This document shows, one piece after another, positions 47,544-54,800 of a stretch of 64,000 bases of DNA; the stretch's first letter is position 1; each line of letters starts with the position of its first letter. Origin of the DNA: a virus. The translations under genes were made by a program, and so were the position numbers. Location: positions 1 through 64,000 of IMG/VR virus record IMGVR_UViG_3300036781_000275, one strand, 5' to 3'. The notes under the pieces are model-generated. The model saw nothing but the letters and a program-made list of their open reading frames with translations. It was not told the DNA's origin and searched no databases.

Positions 47544-47572
47544 CAGCCTAACGCCTGTTAGGTGCGATGGCA
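47544..47572 (-). promoter_or_regulatory. regulon promoter-operator h
   Basis: TTGCCA, 17-bp spacer, TAGGCT. Palindrome CTAACGCCTGTTAG at 47547-47560. Faces 47501, so the VWA gene has its own promoter apart from the MoxR unit. Confidence 0.75.
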
Positions 47573-47615
47573 AGGGGAGAAGCGGCCGGCGGCCGTCTCT
47601 CCCGATGCCGGTGGG

Positions 47616-48539
47616 CTATTCCTGCTCGGCGGGCGGCTCATAGAAGCCACTCATTGCGTCGAGAATCGACTGGGTGCGCGCCGCCGCGTCTGCCCGGAGT
47701 GTCTCCGCGGCTGACCCCGTTTCACGCAGCAGCTTGGGACTGAGCGTCATGATCTCCCGCGCGACTCGCGTGCGGATCACTTCGAGGTTCGCGTCATCCA
47801 CCACGTTCAGCCGGGCCACGAGGTCCGTCGTGTCCGTGGTTTGCTTCACGATCGCGTCGCGAATCGCGGCGCGCTTCGCCTGACCGGTTGGGCTGTCCTC
47901 GTTGATCGCGGGATCCGCGACGAGTCGGTGAATTCTGGCCACCGCCTCATAGACTCGCGACCATGTGTCCGTCATGGCATCCTTCACGGCGCTCTCCACA
48001 CGGTCCGTGATGGACTTCTCCAGCTCGGCGATTTGATCCGCCGGCAACGCGAGCCGAAAATCGCCCTGCGCTGGGAGCGGCGCGAAGTGGAGCGCGAACT
48101 CGAACTTGCCGCGCACTTCGCTCTCGGCGGGATAGTCCGCCTCGTTGTACAGGCCGTTCAGGCGCACTTTCGCCTGTTCCTTCAGCGCCGTGTAGTCGCT
48201 GACGAATTGATCAACTGCGGCCTCGAAGGCTACACGGGCCTTGCGGAGCTGCTCCGTGTACTGGAAATAGTTGGTCGACGGCAGCAGCCTCCAGCCCTTG
48301 TCAGACCACGGCAGCGCGTTGACGTCGTGGAGTGCGCGCGCGGCCGTCGCGGCGGAAATCACCTTGTTGAGACTGGTATCGGGGCCGCCGAGCAGATGTT
48401 TGTTGTACCGGCCCGCGTCACGCCCCGCGGCGTGCTCAGTGTTCACCTTGTCGGTGACCTTCTTGTCGAAGCGTCGCGCCGTCCATGTCGAGACATGGAG
48501 CTTCACGGTCAGCGCGCGGGATTGAATGTCGATGCTCAT
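47616..48539 (-). CDS. DUF3150-like helical partner of the MoxR ATPase
   Basis: 307 residues (MSIDIQSRALTVKLHVSTWT). VKLHVSTWTARRFDKKVTDK and a long helical middle (YTEQLRKARVAFEAAVDQFV) fit proteins encoded between MoxR-like ATPase and VWA genes (DUF3150-like). Function is unknown in phages. The stop leads into promoter h; the start overlaps the AAA+ gene by one base. Family call moderate. Confidence 0.6.
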   Translation of the reverse strand: MSIDIQSRALTVKLHVSTWTARRFDKKVTDKVNTEHAAGRDAGRYNKHLLGGPDTSLNKVISAATAARALHDVNALPWSDKGWRLLPSTNYFQYTEQLRKARVAFEAAVDQFVSDYTALKEQAKVRLNGLYNEADYPAESEVRGKFEFALHFAPLPAQGDFRLALPADQIAELEKSITDRVESAVKDAMTDTWSRVYEAVARIHRLVADPAINEDSPTGQAKRAAIRDAIVKQTTDTTDLVARLNVVDDANLEVIRTRVAREIMTLSPKLLRETGSAAETLRADAAARTQSILDAMSGFYEPPAEQE

Positions 48540-49570
48540 TACTTGGTTTCTCCAGAGAGAAGTTGACCCAGCTCGCCAGAGCTGAGTTTGATGAAATCGG
48601 CTGTCTGTGTGATCGCGGGGTTCCGCCGGCTTGCATCGCGCGCCAGCAGCGCCGCGAACTCGCCGTGTTGCGCATCGATCAAGCGTTGCGCGTACAGCGC
48701 GACTCGACCGAAGTTGGTGGGCGTCGCCTTGGTCGCGAGCGCCGTGGTGATCGCATAGAGCGCCGCGGGCTTTTCAGGAATCGGCGCGACGTCGGGATTG
48801 AGCAGCACCATGTCGATGCTCGGCAACTCTTTGAAAAGTTGCAGGAAGCCGCGCAGCTCGACCGCCGCGCCATCGCCAACCGCTCCAGCAAGCGCCGCCT
48901 GCTCCACGGCCGCCGGCAAATTCATTCCGAGCACGCGGGCCGCGTTCGACCATGTGCGCGGCGTCGGACTGTTCGTGAGATCAGCGCTCGCCTTGAACTG
49001 GCTCAGCAGCTCCGGGCGGAAGCGTAGGAAGGCAATCAGCTCGGCCGGAATGTGCGACTGCGTGAATGCCCACTGGCACCACTCATCAAGATCGGCCTCC
49101 AGCTCGACGATCGCCGTGAAGCGCGACTTGACCGGTTCGAGAATGCCGCTGACGCCGGCCTTGTCGGTGCGACGATTCGTTGCCGCGATGAATGTCACAC
49201 AGTCGGGCAATTTGTGCCCGTTGACTCGGCGCGCAAGCAGGAGCTGCATGAAACTGGCCTGCACCGCCGGCGTTGCCTGTCCGAGATCATCGAGAAACCA
49301 CACGGTCGGTGCGGTCGCGTTGATCGCGCGCGCCAATTCGCCGAACGGGAGAAAGTGTGCGGACTGCTCGTCTTTGCCGACCCACGGCAAGCCCTTGACG
49401 TCGGTGGGATCCGATACGGCGGGATGGCTCAGGATCAGCTCGGCACCGACCGCCGTGGCGGCCTTGGCCACGATGTCAGATTTGCCGATGCCCGGCGCGC
49501 CCGTGATGAGGACCGGCTGTCGTGCGGCGATCGCACTGCCCAGCAGGGTAGAAAGTTCCGATGGTTTCAT
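48539..49570 (-). CDS. MoxR-like AAA+ ATPase
   Basis: 343 residues. Walker A GAPGIGKS (24-31), Walker B VWFLDDLGQA (about 90-99), sensor 1 TFIAATNRRTD (about 125-135). These match MoxR/CbbQ-like AAA+ ATPases. MoxR ATPases pair with VWA proteins to remodel or insert metals into target proteins. First gene of the unit under promoter i. Confidence 0.85.
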   Translation of the reverse strand: MKPSELSTLLGSAIAARQPVLITGAPGIGKSDIVAKAATAVGAELILSHPAVSDPTDVKGLPWVGKDEQSAHFLPFGELARAINATAPTVWFLDDLGQATPAVQASFMQLLLARRVNGHKLPDCVTFIAATNRRTDKAGVSGILEPVKSRFTAIVELEADLDEWCQWAFTQSHIPAELIAFLRFRPELLSQFKASADLTNSPTPRTWSNAARVLGMNLPAAVEQAALAGAVGDGAAVELRGFLQLFKELPSIDMVLLNPDVAPIPEKPAALYAITTALATKATPTNFGRVALYAQRLIDAQHGEFAALLARDASRRNPAITQTADFIKLSSGELGQLLSGETK

Positions 49571-49614
49571 GCGTTGACTCCTCGTTGGAAGTGGAATGTT
49601 GTCGTGCTTCGCGT

Positions 49615-49644
49615 AGCCTAACGGGTGTTAGGTCGTGGGCGCAA
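49615..49644 (-). promoter_or_regulatory. regulon promoter-operator i
   Basis: TTGCGC, 18-bp spacer, TAGGCT. Palindrome CTAACGGGTGTTAG at 49618-49631. Faces 49570 and drives the MoxR unit. Confidence 0.75.
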
Positions 49645-49885
49645 GGGGGGTAATGATCGAGCGCGGCGCAGTGAAGACCATGAACTGTCGGTGGCCCGTC
49701 TCCAGCACGACGACCGGGCAGCCGTCGCGGTCGAACACTGGCACCGACTGGCTGTAGCGGTACGGCTGGTATGGGTAGAGATGGCTCGGCGCTTCGCCGA
49801 TGGGCTCAGCGCTCAACTCGGCGCAAAAGCGGGCATGCGCCGAGTATCCGCGCAGCGTCTTGATTTTGGTAGGGGTCGTGTTCAT
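49628..49885 (-). CDS. small hypothetical protein, under promoter-operator j
   Basis: 85 residues (MNTTPTKIKTLRGYSAHARF). Tyr-rich (YPYQPYRYSQSVPVFDRDGC) with a beta C-terminus. It ends inside the -35 side of promoter i. No family recognised. Confidence 0.55.
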   Translation of the reverse strand: MNTTPTKIKTLRGYSAHARFCAELSAEPIGEAPSHLYPYQPYRYSQSVPVFDRDGCPVVVLETGHRQFMVFTAPRSIITPLAPTT

Positions 49886-49920
49886 GGCGTTGCCTCCACG
49901 TTGGGAAGGTTGATGCGTGA

Positions 49921-49949
49921 AGCCTAACGGGTGTTAGGTCGTGGCGCAA
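49921..49949 (-). promoter_or_regulatory. regulon promoter-operator j
   Basis: TTGCGC, 17-bp spacer, TAGGCT. Palindrome CTAACGGGTGTTAG at 49924-49937. Faces 49885. It overlaps the end of the gene to the right. Confidence 0.75.
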
Positions 49950-50173
49950 GTGGGCGCAGTGGCGCGCATCGCGAGCCGCGCGAGGATCGACTCGGTGGAC
50001 TCCATTTCGCGCGCCTCGCCGCCGAAAGTTTTGGCGTAGTCTTTCGCGCGCGCCTCTGTGATGTTGACCATGTGCTGCGAGATGAACTGGCCCGTCCACT
50101 CCCACGTTTTCGGTTCGGGTCCGCTCATGCGCGCAGCGAGATCGCGGAAGTACTGGAGTGTTGCCTCGGTCAT
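49934..50173 (-). CDS. small hypothetical protein
   Basis: 79 residues (MTEATLQYFRDLAARMSGPE). Helical with TWEWTGQFISQHMVNITEAR. Starts after a leader like the others but has no operator of its own visible in the 32 bases to the kinase gene, so it is probably transcribed from promoter k. No family recognised. Confidence 0.55.
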   Translation of the reverse strand: MTEATLQYFRDLAARMSGPEPKTWEWTGQFISQHMVNITEARAKDYAKTFGGEAREMESTESILARLAMRATAPTCATT

Positions 50174-50205
50174 TATCGTTGCCCTCTCGTTGGAAGGTTG
50201 GGGGT

Positions 50206-50679
50206 TTAGTGCTGTTCGTCGTTGTTGATCACGACCACTGTGTCCGTCTCGCGGCTCACGATGTCGAAGCTCGTTGCGATGTCGCGAGATTTTTCGGTCA
50301 GAATCTGCGCCGGCACCGTCCGTGCGCGCTGCGCATTGCGTACCATCGCCGTGTTCAGCGAGCAAACCACGTAGCATAGCTCGGTCGTGAAGCCGGCCGC
50401 GCGCGCATCGCGAATGCGCCGCGTCATGCGCTCGGCGTTCGTGCCAGTGCCGTCGATGATCCAGTTACCGGCCTTGCCCGCCACCGCCGCCGCGAACTGC
50501 TGCTCGGCGATTTCCATCGAGTAGTTGTGCAGGGGAGCCGGGTTTTTCGGATCGTAATCCGGGTGTGCCGCTTTGATCGCGTCGGGATCGATCACGGTGA
50601 ATCCTTCGTAGCGCGCCCGTCCAACTGTGCTCTTGCCAGCGGCCGGAAGCCCCATGAGAAAGATCATCGTTGCCGTCAT
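50206..50679 (-). CDS. P-loop kinase (zeta/AAA-type)
   Basis: 157 residues. Walker A GLPAAGKST at residues 10-18, then VIDPDAIKAAHP and NWIIDGTGTNAERMTRRIRD, the 'lid and base' pattern of P-loop kinases such as zeta toxin or polynucleotide kinases. The C-terminus reads VVVINNDEQH. It might phosphorylate a nucleotide, sugar or DNA-base intermediate. The acceptor cannot be told. First gene under promoter k. Confidence 0.72.
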   Translation of the reverse strand: MTATMIFLMGLPAAGKSTVGRARYEGFTVIDPDAIKAAHPDYDPKNPAPLHNYSMEIAEQQFAAAVAGKAGNWIIDGTGTNAERMTRRIRDARAAGFTTELCYVVCSLNTAMVRNAQRARTVPAQILTEKSRDIATSFDIVSRETDTVVVINNDEQH

Positions 50680-50727
50680 GTCGTTGTCTCCGCGTTGGAA
50701 GATCAGTGAGCCCTGCCCGATGAGAGA

Positions 50728-50755
50728 AAGCTAACACCTGTTAGGTCCGTGTCAA
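50728..50755 (-). promoter_or_regulatory. regulon promoter-operator k
   Basis: TTGACA, 16-bp spacer, TAGCTT. Palindrome CTAACACCTGTTAG at 50731-50744. Flanks match copies a and e over roughly 110 bp. Faces 50679. Confidence 0.75.
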
Positions 50756-50786
50756 GCCCTCACGTAAAACATTGATTCTGGCACAG

Positions 50787-51242
50787 TTAGCGAGTCTTGC
50801 GCCGGAACTGGGTGGGGCGGCCGGGTCGTTTCGTCGGTTCCTTGCGGTATCCCTTGCTCGCCCATCGCGCGACGAGCTGCCGGCAATGATCAAGGCTGTT
50901 CGATATTCTCCCGCCCAACATGACCGCATGCGTGGCGTGCAGGTCATCGAACGTGCCACAGATCGCGAGCACGCCCGCGTCGAGCCGCGCGACGAGAAAC
51001 TCGTGCTGCGCGCGCGTCAACTGTCCCTTGGCGGCCTTCGCTTCCCACCACAGCGCGTGACCGTACTTGTCGTAATAGCGATCGCTCACGCCTTTCGTCA
51101 TGCCAATCACGTGCATCGGGAGCGAGAACTCAACGCGCGAGAACCCGGCACGCAACATGTAGTCGTCGCCGAGCTGCTCCTCGTCGGTCTCGCTGCGCAC
51201 GCGTGGTTTCGCGAAGTCGGGGAGCGGTGGCATGTCGCTCAT
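50787..51242 (-). CDS. VRR-NUC-type nuclease
   Basis: 151 residues (MSDMPPLPDFAKPRVRSETD). WWEAKAAKGQLTRAQHEFLV is the PD-(D/E)XK VRR-NUC core (E-x-K), with GDDYMLRAGFSRVE before it. Phage VRR-NUC proteins resolve Holliday junctions or flaps. The C-terminus is basic (KRPGRPTQFRRKTR). ATG chosen for its ATGA overlap. It ends just before the k flank. Confidence 0.75.
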   Translation of the reverse strand: MSDMPPLPDFAKPRVRSETDEEQLGDDYMLRAGFSRVEFSLPMHVIGMTKGVSDRYYDKYGHALWWEAKAAKGQLTRAQHEFLVARLDAGVLAICGTFDDLHATHAVMLGGRISNSLDHCRQLVARWASKGYRKEPTKRPGRPTQFRRKTR

Positions 51243-51778
51243 TTCAGGCATACGGTCGCTCCCTTTCGCCATGGGGCGCGTTCTCTGAACCGAGCCAGCT
51301 CGGTCTCGCTGACAGCCCACCCGTCGTCGTTCGCAGCCATGACTTCTACCTGCACCTTCACCTCATCGCGTAGCCGATCTAACTGCATCTTCATGCGATA
51401 GTCAGTCTTAAATCGCGACGTAACTCGCTCATCGAGCGCTTTGATCGCCGCCGTCATGGCCGGTTTCACGCCTGTTCCCATTAGCTCGGCGAAACGCACA
51501 GGATCGCGTGACGTCATGCCTGCGAATGCGTACGCCGCATAGTCGCATCGCGGCATGTCCCGTGCAAGAACGCTGAACCTGACTTCGCGCCACTGATCGA
51601 GCGTGACGGAATCGCGCAGCGGCGTGAAACCCGGCACGAGCAGCCGCCGTGGCGCGGCGCGCTCCAGCGCTTCGAGCAAGCTTGGCACTACCAGCAGTCC
51701 AGCGCCGACCGCGGCCGTGATCTTCGCCGACGTCAGCAGGAATCTGCGCCGGCTCTGCACGAGATCAAATTCTCTCAT
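51239..51778 (-). CDS. Tat-signal protein of unknown function
   Basis: 179 residues. The N-terminus has a twin-arginine motif SRRRFLLTSAKITAAVG, then VGAGLLVVPSLLEAL, consistent with Tat export. The mature part has Arg/Lys-rich helices (RFKTDYRMKMQLDRLRDEVK). No known enzyme motif. Placed between the nuclease and tRNA-Lys. Could be exported to the periplasm or used by the virion. The Tat call is from motif only. Confidence 0.58.
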   Translation of the reverse strand: MREFDLVQSRRRFLLTSAKITAAVGAGLLVVPSLLEALERAAPRRLLVPGFTPLRDSVTLDQWREVRFSVLARDMPRCDYAAYAFAGMTSRDPVRFAELMGTGVKPAMTAAIKALDERVTSRFKTDYRMKMQLDRLRDEVKVQVEVMAANDDGWAVSETELARFRERAPWRKGATVCLK

Positions 51779-51799
51779 CGTGTTCCCTCGGTGTGAAGG

Positions 51800-51872
51800 T
51801 ATGCCGTGAGGGACTCGAACCCTCGACCTTCCGATTAAAAGTCGAATGCTCTACCTGTTGAGCTACCGGCGC
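51800..51872 (-). tRNA. tRNA-Lys: tRNA-Lys (anticodon TTT)
   Basis: A 73-base cloverleaf: D arm GCTC...GAGC, anticodon stem TTCGA/TCGGA around CTTTTAA (anticodon TTT), T arm GAGGG-TTCGAGT-CCCTC. The acceptor stem is imperfect (GCGCCGG against ACGGCAT, with two mismatches), and CCA is not fully encoded. It may still be functional or be degrading. Confidence 0.85.
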
Positions 51873-51880
51873 TGACGTGC

Positions 51881-52168
51881 TCAAATGCCACGGATCGAGC
51901 GGAGGACTCGCCGATCTTTCCGTTCGGCGTCAAACAGGTCCACTTCTCGCTGCACATTGAGCCAGAACTGAACTGACGTGTTCAGCGCCTTCGATAGGCG
52001 TAGCGCCACCGCCGCCGTGACCTGTGCGCGGCCTCGCACGATGTTGCGAACACGATGAGCTGGAAACTTCATGCGGGCCGCTAAGCCTTTCTGCGTTAGA
52101 TCAGGATGTTCGCGAATGTAATTGCCGAGCACTTCGCCCGGCGTTGGCGGCCGTACCGGTCTTCTCAT
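51881..52168 (-). CDS. HigA/XRE-type regulator
   Basis: 95 residues (MRRPVRPPTPGEVLGNYIRE). PTPGEVLGNYIREHPDLTQK, LAARMKFPAHRVRNIVRGR and VTAAVALRLSKALNTSVQFW are the HigA (VapI) type XRE domain. No HigB toxin gene adjoins it. It could be a phage repressor and a candidate binder of the CTAAC-GTTAG operator. Starts at ATG 52168. Confidence 0.75.
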   Translation of the reverse strand: MRRPVRPPTPGEVLGNYIREHPDLTQKGLAARMKFPAHRVRNIVRGRAQVTAAVALRLSKALNTSVQFWLNVQREVDLFDAERKDRRVLRSIRGI

Positions 52169-52193
52169 GTCGCGCTCCACGGAGTGTGTTCTG

Positions 52194-52664
52194 TCATTCG
52201 CCGCGCACGTCGAGCGGCTTGCCGTCCCGCATGTACCGGAAGAATCTGACACGGACCATCACATCATCACCGAGCCCCGGCCGATAATTCCCCTCATGCA
52301 AAAAGTCGTCCGCTACCGCAACCCACCCTGCGCGATCTCGCCGATTCTCCAGCAACACACTCTCGATATACGCGGCCGTCTCCGTGCTCGGCTGCCGCGT
52401 CCCACCAGCGTCAACCGTGAATTGCACTCGTGATTTGCGAATCACGAGATCGCGTTCTTCGAGTTCACGCGTCGCGCCCAGCAGCGCTAAGTGCTCGACA
52501 TCGCACGTCAGCAACTGCACGCTGCGCGTCATGATGATCTCCGCGAGCTGCGACGCCAGCATCGTAAACTGAATGAAATCAGCGCGGCTCTGTTCGTCCT
52601 GCACGCTGAATACGATGCTGCCGCCGGCGGTCGCGTGAATGGATACGTTCGTGAGAAGTCTCAT
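52194..52664 (-). CDS. hypothetical protein, under diverged operator l
   Basis: 156 residues (MRLLTNVSIHATAGGSIVFS). Beta-rich N-terminal half, then helical REDRLVIRK-type parts (ELEERDLVIRKSRVQFTV). No family recognised. Precedes the HigA-like gene by 25 bases and may share its transcript. Confidence 0.55.
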   Translation of the reverse strand: MRLLTNVSIHATAGGSIVFSVQDEQSRADFIQFTMLASQLAEIIMTRSVQLLTCDVEHLALLGATRELEERDLVIRKSRVQFTVDAGGTRQPSTETAAYIESVLLENRRDRAGWVAVADDFLHEGNYRPGLGDDVMVRVRFFRYMRDGKPLDVRGE

Positions 52665-52672
52665 GGCACGCA

Positions 52673-52689
52673 AACCTAACACATGTGAG
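52673..52689 (-). promoter_or_regulatory. regulon operator l (diverged)
   Basis: TAGGTT is present and the half-site palindrome reads CTAACACATGTGAG (52676-52689), with one arm altered. No good -35 was found 16-18 bases upstream. Possibly a weak or inactive copy controlling 52664. Confidence 0.45.
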
Positions 52690-52739
52690 GACAGGCACGG
52701 AAGGCTTCGAGGATCTCCACATTCCCACGCGGTTGTTCT

Positions 52740-52981
52740 GGTAGTGCCAGTTAGTCGACACACCGGAACCAGTAACTGTAATAGTAGCGTGGATAAGCGT
52801 GGATAACTCTGTAACTGATTGCGGTTGCTAACGTTGACGCTGATTTACTTCTGTGGAAATCGTGTGCATAACGTGTCGACAAGTCCGGTTGTCCACTCAC
52901 CGTGAGGCGCGCGCCGCGGGCGAGGTGGAGAACGGGAGCGGATCCACAAGTAATCCACCGAGTTGTCAACAGTCGTGCGGG
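52740..52981. other. candidate replication origin with DnaA-box cluster
   Basis: A ~290-base non-coding gap. CGTGGATAA occurs at 52788-52796 and 52798-52806, ten bases apart; each matches TGTGGATAA (inverse of TTATCCACA) at 8/9. Weaker 7/9 boxes lie at 52852-52860, 52889-52897, 52940-52948 and 52951-52959. GTCGACAC (52754) and GTGTCGAC (52873) form an inverted pair. The stretch is AT-richer than its surroundings. This is a guess from motif clustering; no replication initiator gene was seen next to it. Confidence 0.5.
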
Positions 52982-53449
52982 TCAATACGGCCAGCATTCA
53001 ACGCGGCGCGGCACACTGGCCGCTTCCTCCGCGCTCGATGCTACGCGGATCGGCCCCATAGGCACGTGAAACCTGACGGGCTCGCGCTGGCCAGTCGTGA
53101 TGTCGCGCACGAGCACGCAGACCACGCGGCGCGCCAACCACTCGTGGTCCTTCGGGTCATAGATCTTCTCTCCGAATAGCACGAACGGCCGCCGCTCTTC
53201 GTGGTACAGCTTCCTGAGAGCGCTCTCCGCCACGCTGCGCACCATGTGATAAATCGCGTCTTCGTCTGCATTCACATTCGCGAGGAAATCAACCGTGAAC
53301 GTGCATGGCAGTTCGCGCGGAGATCGATCGACCACGTTCCCGCTGAGCTGGATCCAGTACCGTACGGAGAGCACGTTGTCGATCAATTCGATGCGCCGCC
53401 CCAGTTTGCCGACGATGCTATGCTCGCCCGGATACGTACCGACGCTCAC
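52982..53449 (-). CDS. hypothetical protein
   Basis: 155 residues (MSVGTYPGEHSIVGKLGRRI). Has RPFVLFGEKIYDPKDHEWLA and a helical middle. No family recognised. Next to the putative origin and the HTH gene, so it may belong to the replication/regulation block. Confidence 0.55.
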   Translation of the reverse strand: MSVGTYPGEHSIVGKLGRRIELIDNVLSVRYWIQLSGNVVDRSPRELPCTFTVDFLANVNADEDAIYHMVRSVAESALRKLYHEERRPFVLFGEKIYDPKDHEWLARRVVCVLVRDITTGQREPVRFHVPMGPIRVASSAEEAASVPRRVECWPY

Positions 53450-53781
53450 CCGATGGCACCGGTTCCGAAAACCCGGTGCTGTGCGCCCAGATTGCCCGTG
53501 GAGAGCCGATCGCGCCCTGACCGGTAGAGGAGTCCCATCTTGACCAGTTCGGCCCGCCGCGAGCGAATGCCGCTCGCCGTCTGTGCGACTAGCGCCACCC
53601 CGGTCTCCCGGTGTTTCAGATAGAGCGAGATGGCTTGCTCGTCCGTGAGCGGCGCTTTCGCGTCGACGAACACGTACAGCACGTCGCGATGCGATTGCAG
53701 CAGCTTGAGGCCGCGATACGGGTCGAGCTGGAGCGGGAGCTGCGCCGGGTCATCCGGCGCAGCAAGTTTCGCGGATCCCAC
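53446..53781 (-). CDS. winged-helix/HTH protein
   Basis: 111 residues (MGSAKLAAPDDPAQLPLQLD). The middle AISLYLKHRETGVALVAQ, then ASGIRSRRAELVKMGLLYRS, is a winged-helix-like pattern with a recognition helix. The end has NLGAQHRVFGTG. Possible DNA-binding regulator near the putative origin. Confidence 0.6.
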   Translation of the reverse strand: MGSAKLAAPDDPAQLPLQLDPYRGLKLLQSHRDVLYVFVDAKAPLTDEQAISLYLKHRETGVALVAQTASGIRSRRAELVKMGLLYRSGRDRLSTGNLGAQHRVFGTGAIG

Positions 53782-53784
53782 GGC

Positions 53785-54723
53785 TCAGCGCGGACGTGTC
53801 ACGTTGTAATACTGCGACAGCCCCTGCACGTGGTACGGCGCGATGATCCGCGCGAGTGCCCGCGTCCCGTCGACGTCGCCGAAGTTGTACGTGATGATGT
53901 CCTCGTGCTTGCCGGCCAGATAGGCCGCGTATACCTCGCTCCCGTGCATGCCCGCCTTACCGGGCAACCCGAACGCGGCAAGCCACTCGTCGAGTTTCCC
54001 GGTCGCCCGCATGTCCCAATTCGAGAGCGCCATGCGCACGTCGAAGTGCGGACAGTGCCGGTAGCGTTGAAACAACGTGCCAAGCTCGAACGGGTTCGGC
54101 AACGCCAGCGGCACGGTTAACTCGTCTGGCAATACGATGCGCTCACCCACCGGGATCTTCGCGACTAGCGCATCGCGCGTGCGCTTGATCTGCCCGCGCA
54201 GAATGTGCGAGCGCACCACGCCGAACGTGAGGTCGAATGCGCCACTGTACGTGACCACGAGCGCTGCGCCGCTGATCTGGCGCAGCATCGAGTCAACGAC
54301 GCCCGTTTCCTCCTGCTCATCCTTCGCGTAGAAACACACGCGATCGCGCGCGGTCTCGTCGCGCCAAAAGGTTTCCGGGGTATCCGTGAGCACCGCACAG
54401 CTCAGAATGCGGCCCGTGCGCGCCGACAAGCCCAGTTCGCCCACGCGCTCGGCGCGCTCGACTTCGAGCTTCATCATTCGCTCAACCTGCTTCTCGGCCC
54501 ACGTGGTTTTATCCGTCTCGCGCCACGCATCGATCGTGTCTTGCTTCTTGTAGCTCTTCGGTGCCGGCCGGTCCTCTTCGCTGTAGGTCTCCGCGTTGAT
54601 GACGGCTGACCGCTTCTGAATCTCCTCGTCGATGCGCGCCACCTCCGCGTTGATCGGGATCGTCTCGATGTCCACGGTACAGATCGCGCCGCCGTGGTAC
54701 TCGTACTGATTGTCGTACGCCAT
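53785..54723 (-). CDS. 3'-5' exonuclease (PolB-type DEDD)
   Basis: 312 residues. ICTVDIETIP gives the first DxE motif. A long segment with ALVVTYSGAFDLTFGVVRSH (the NxxxD-type second motif) and HFDVRMALSNWDMRATGKLD follows; FGLPGKAGMHGSEVYAAYLA and ITYNFGDVDGTRAL complete the exonuclease core. It likely proofreads or trims DNA during recombination or replication. No polymerase domain. Placed directly behind promoter m. Confidence 0.8.
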   Translation of the reverse strand: MAYDNQYEYHGGAICTVDIETIPINAEVARIDEEIQKRSAVINAETYSEEDRPAPKSYKKQDTIDAWRETDKTTWAEKQVERMMKLEVERAERVGELGLSARTGRILSCAVLTDTPETFWRDETARDRVCFYAKDEQEETGVVDSMLRQISGAALVVTYSGAFDLTFGVVRSHILRGQIKRTRDALVAKIPVGERIVLPDELTVPLALPNPFELGTLFQRYRHCPHFDVRMALSNWDMRATGKLDEWLAAFGLPGKAGMHGSEVYAAYLAGKHEDIITYNFGDVDGTRALARIIAPYHVQGLSQYYNVTRPR

Positions 54724-54765
54724 GTCGTGTGTACTCCGCCGCTGGAGTGAAATAGGTGAGCGCGC

Positions 54766-54795
54766 AACCTAACAGGTGTTAGCGCTCATTCGCAA
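54766..54795 (-). promoter_or_regulatory. regulon promoter-operator m
   Basis: TTGCGA, 18-bp spacer, TAGGTT. Palindrome CTAACAGGTGTTAG at 54769-54782. Faces 54723. Confidence 0.72.
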
Positions 54796-54800
54796 GCCGC

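Noticed and set aside
52751-52969. A 72-codon minus-strand frame over the DnaA-box gap
   Set aside because: No ribosome site, low protein-like character and full overlap with the putative origin.
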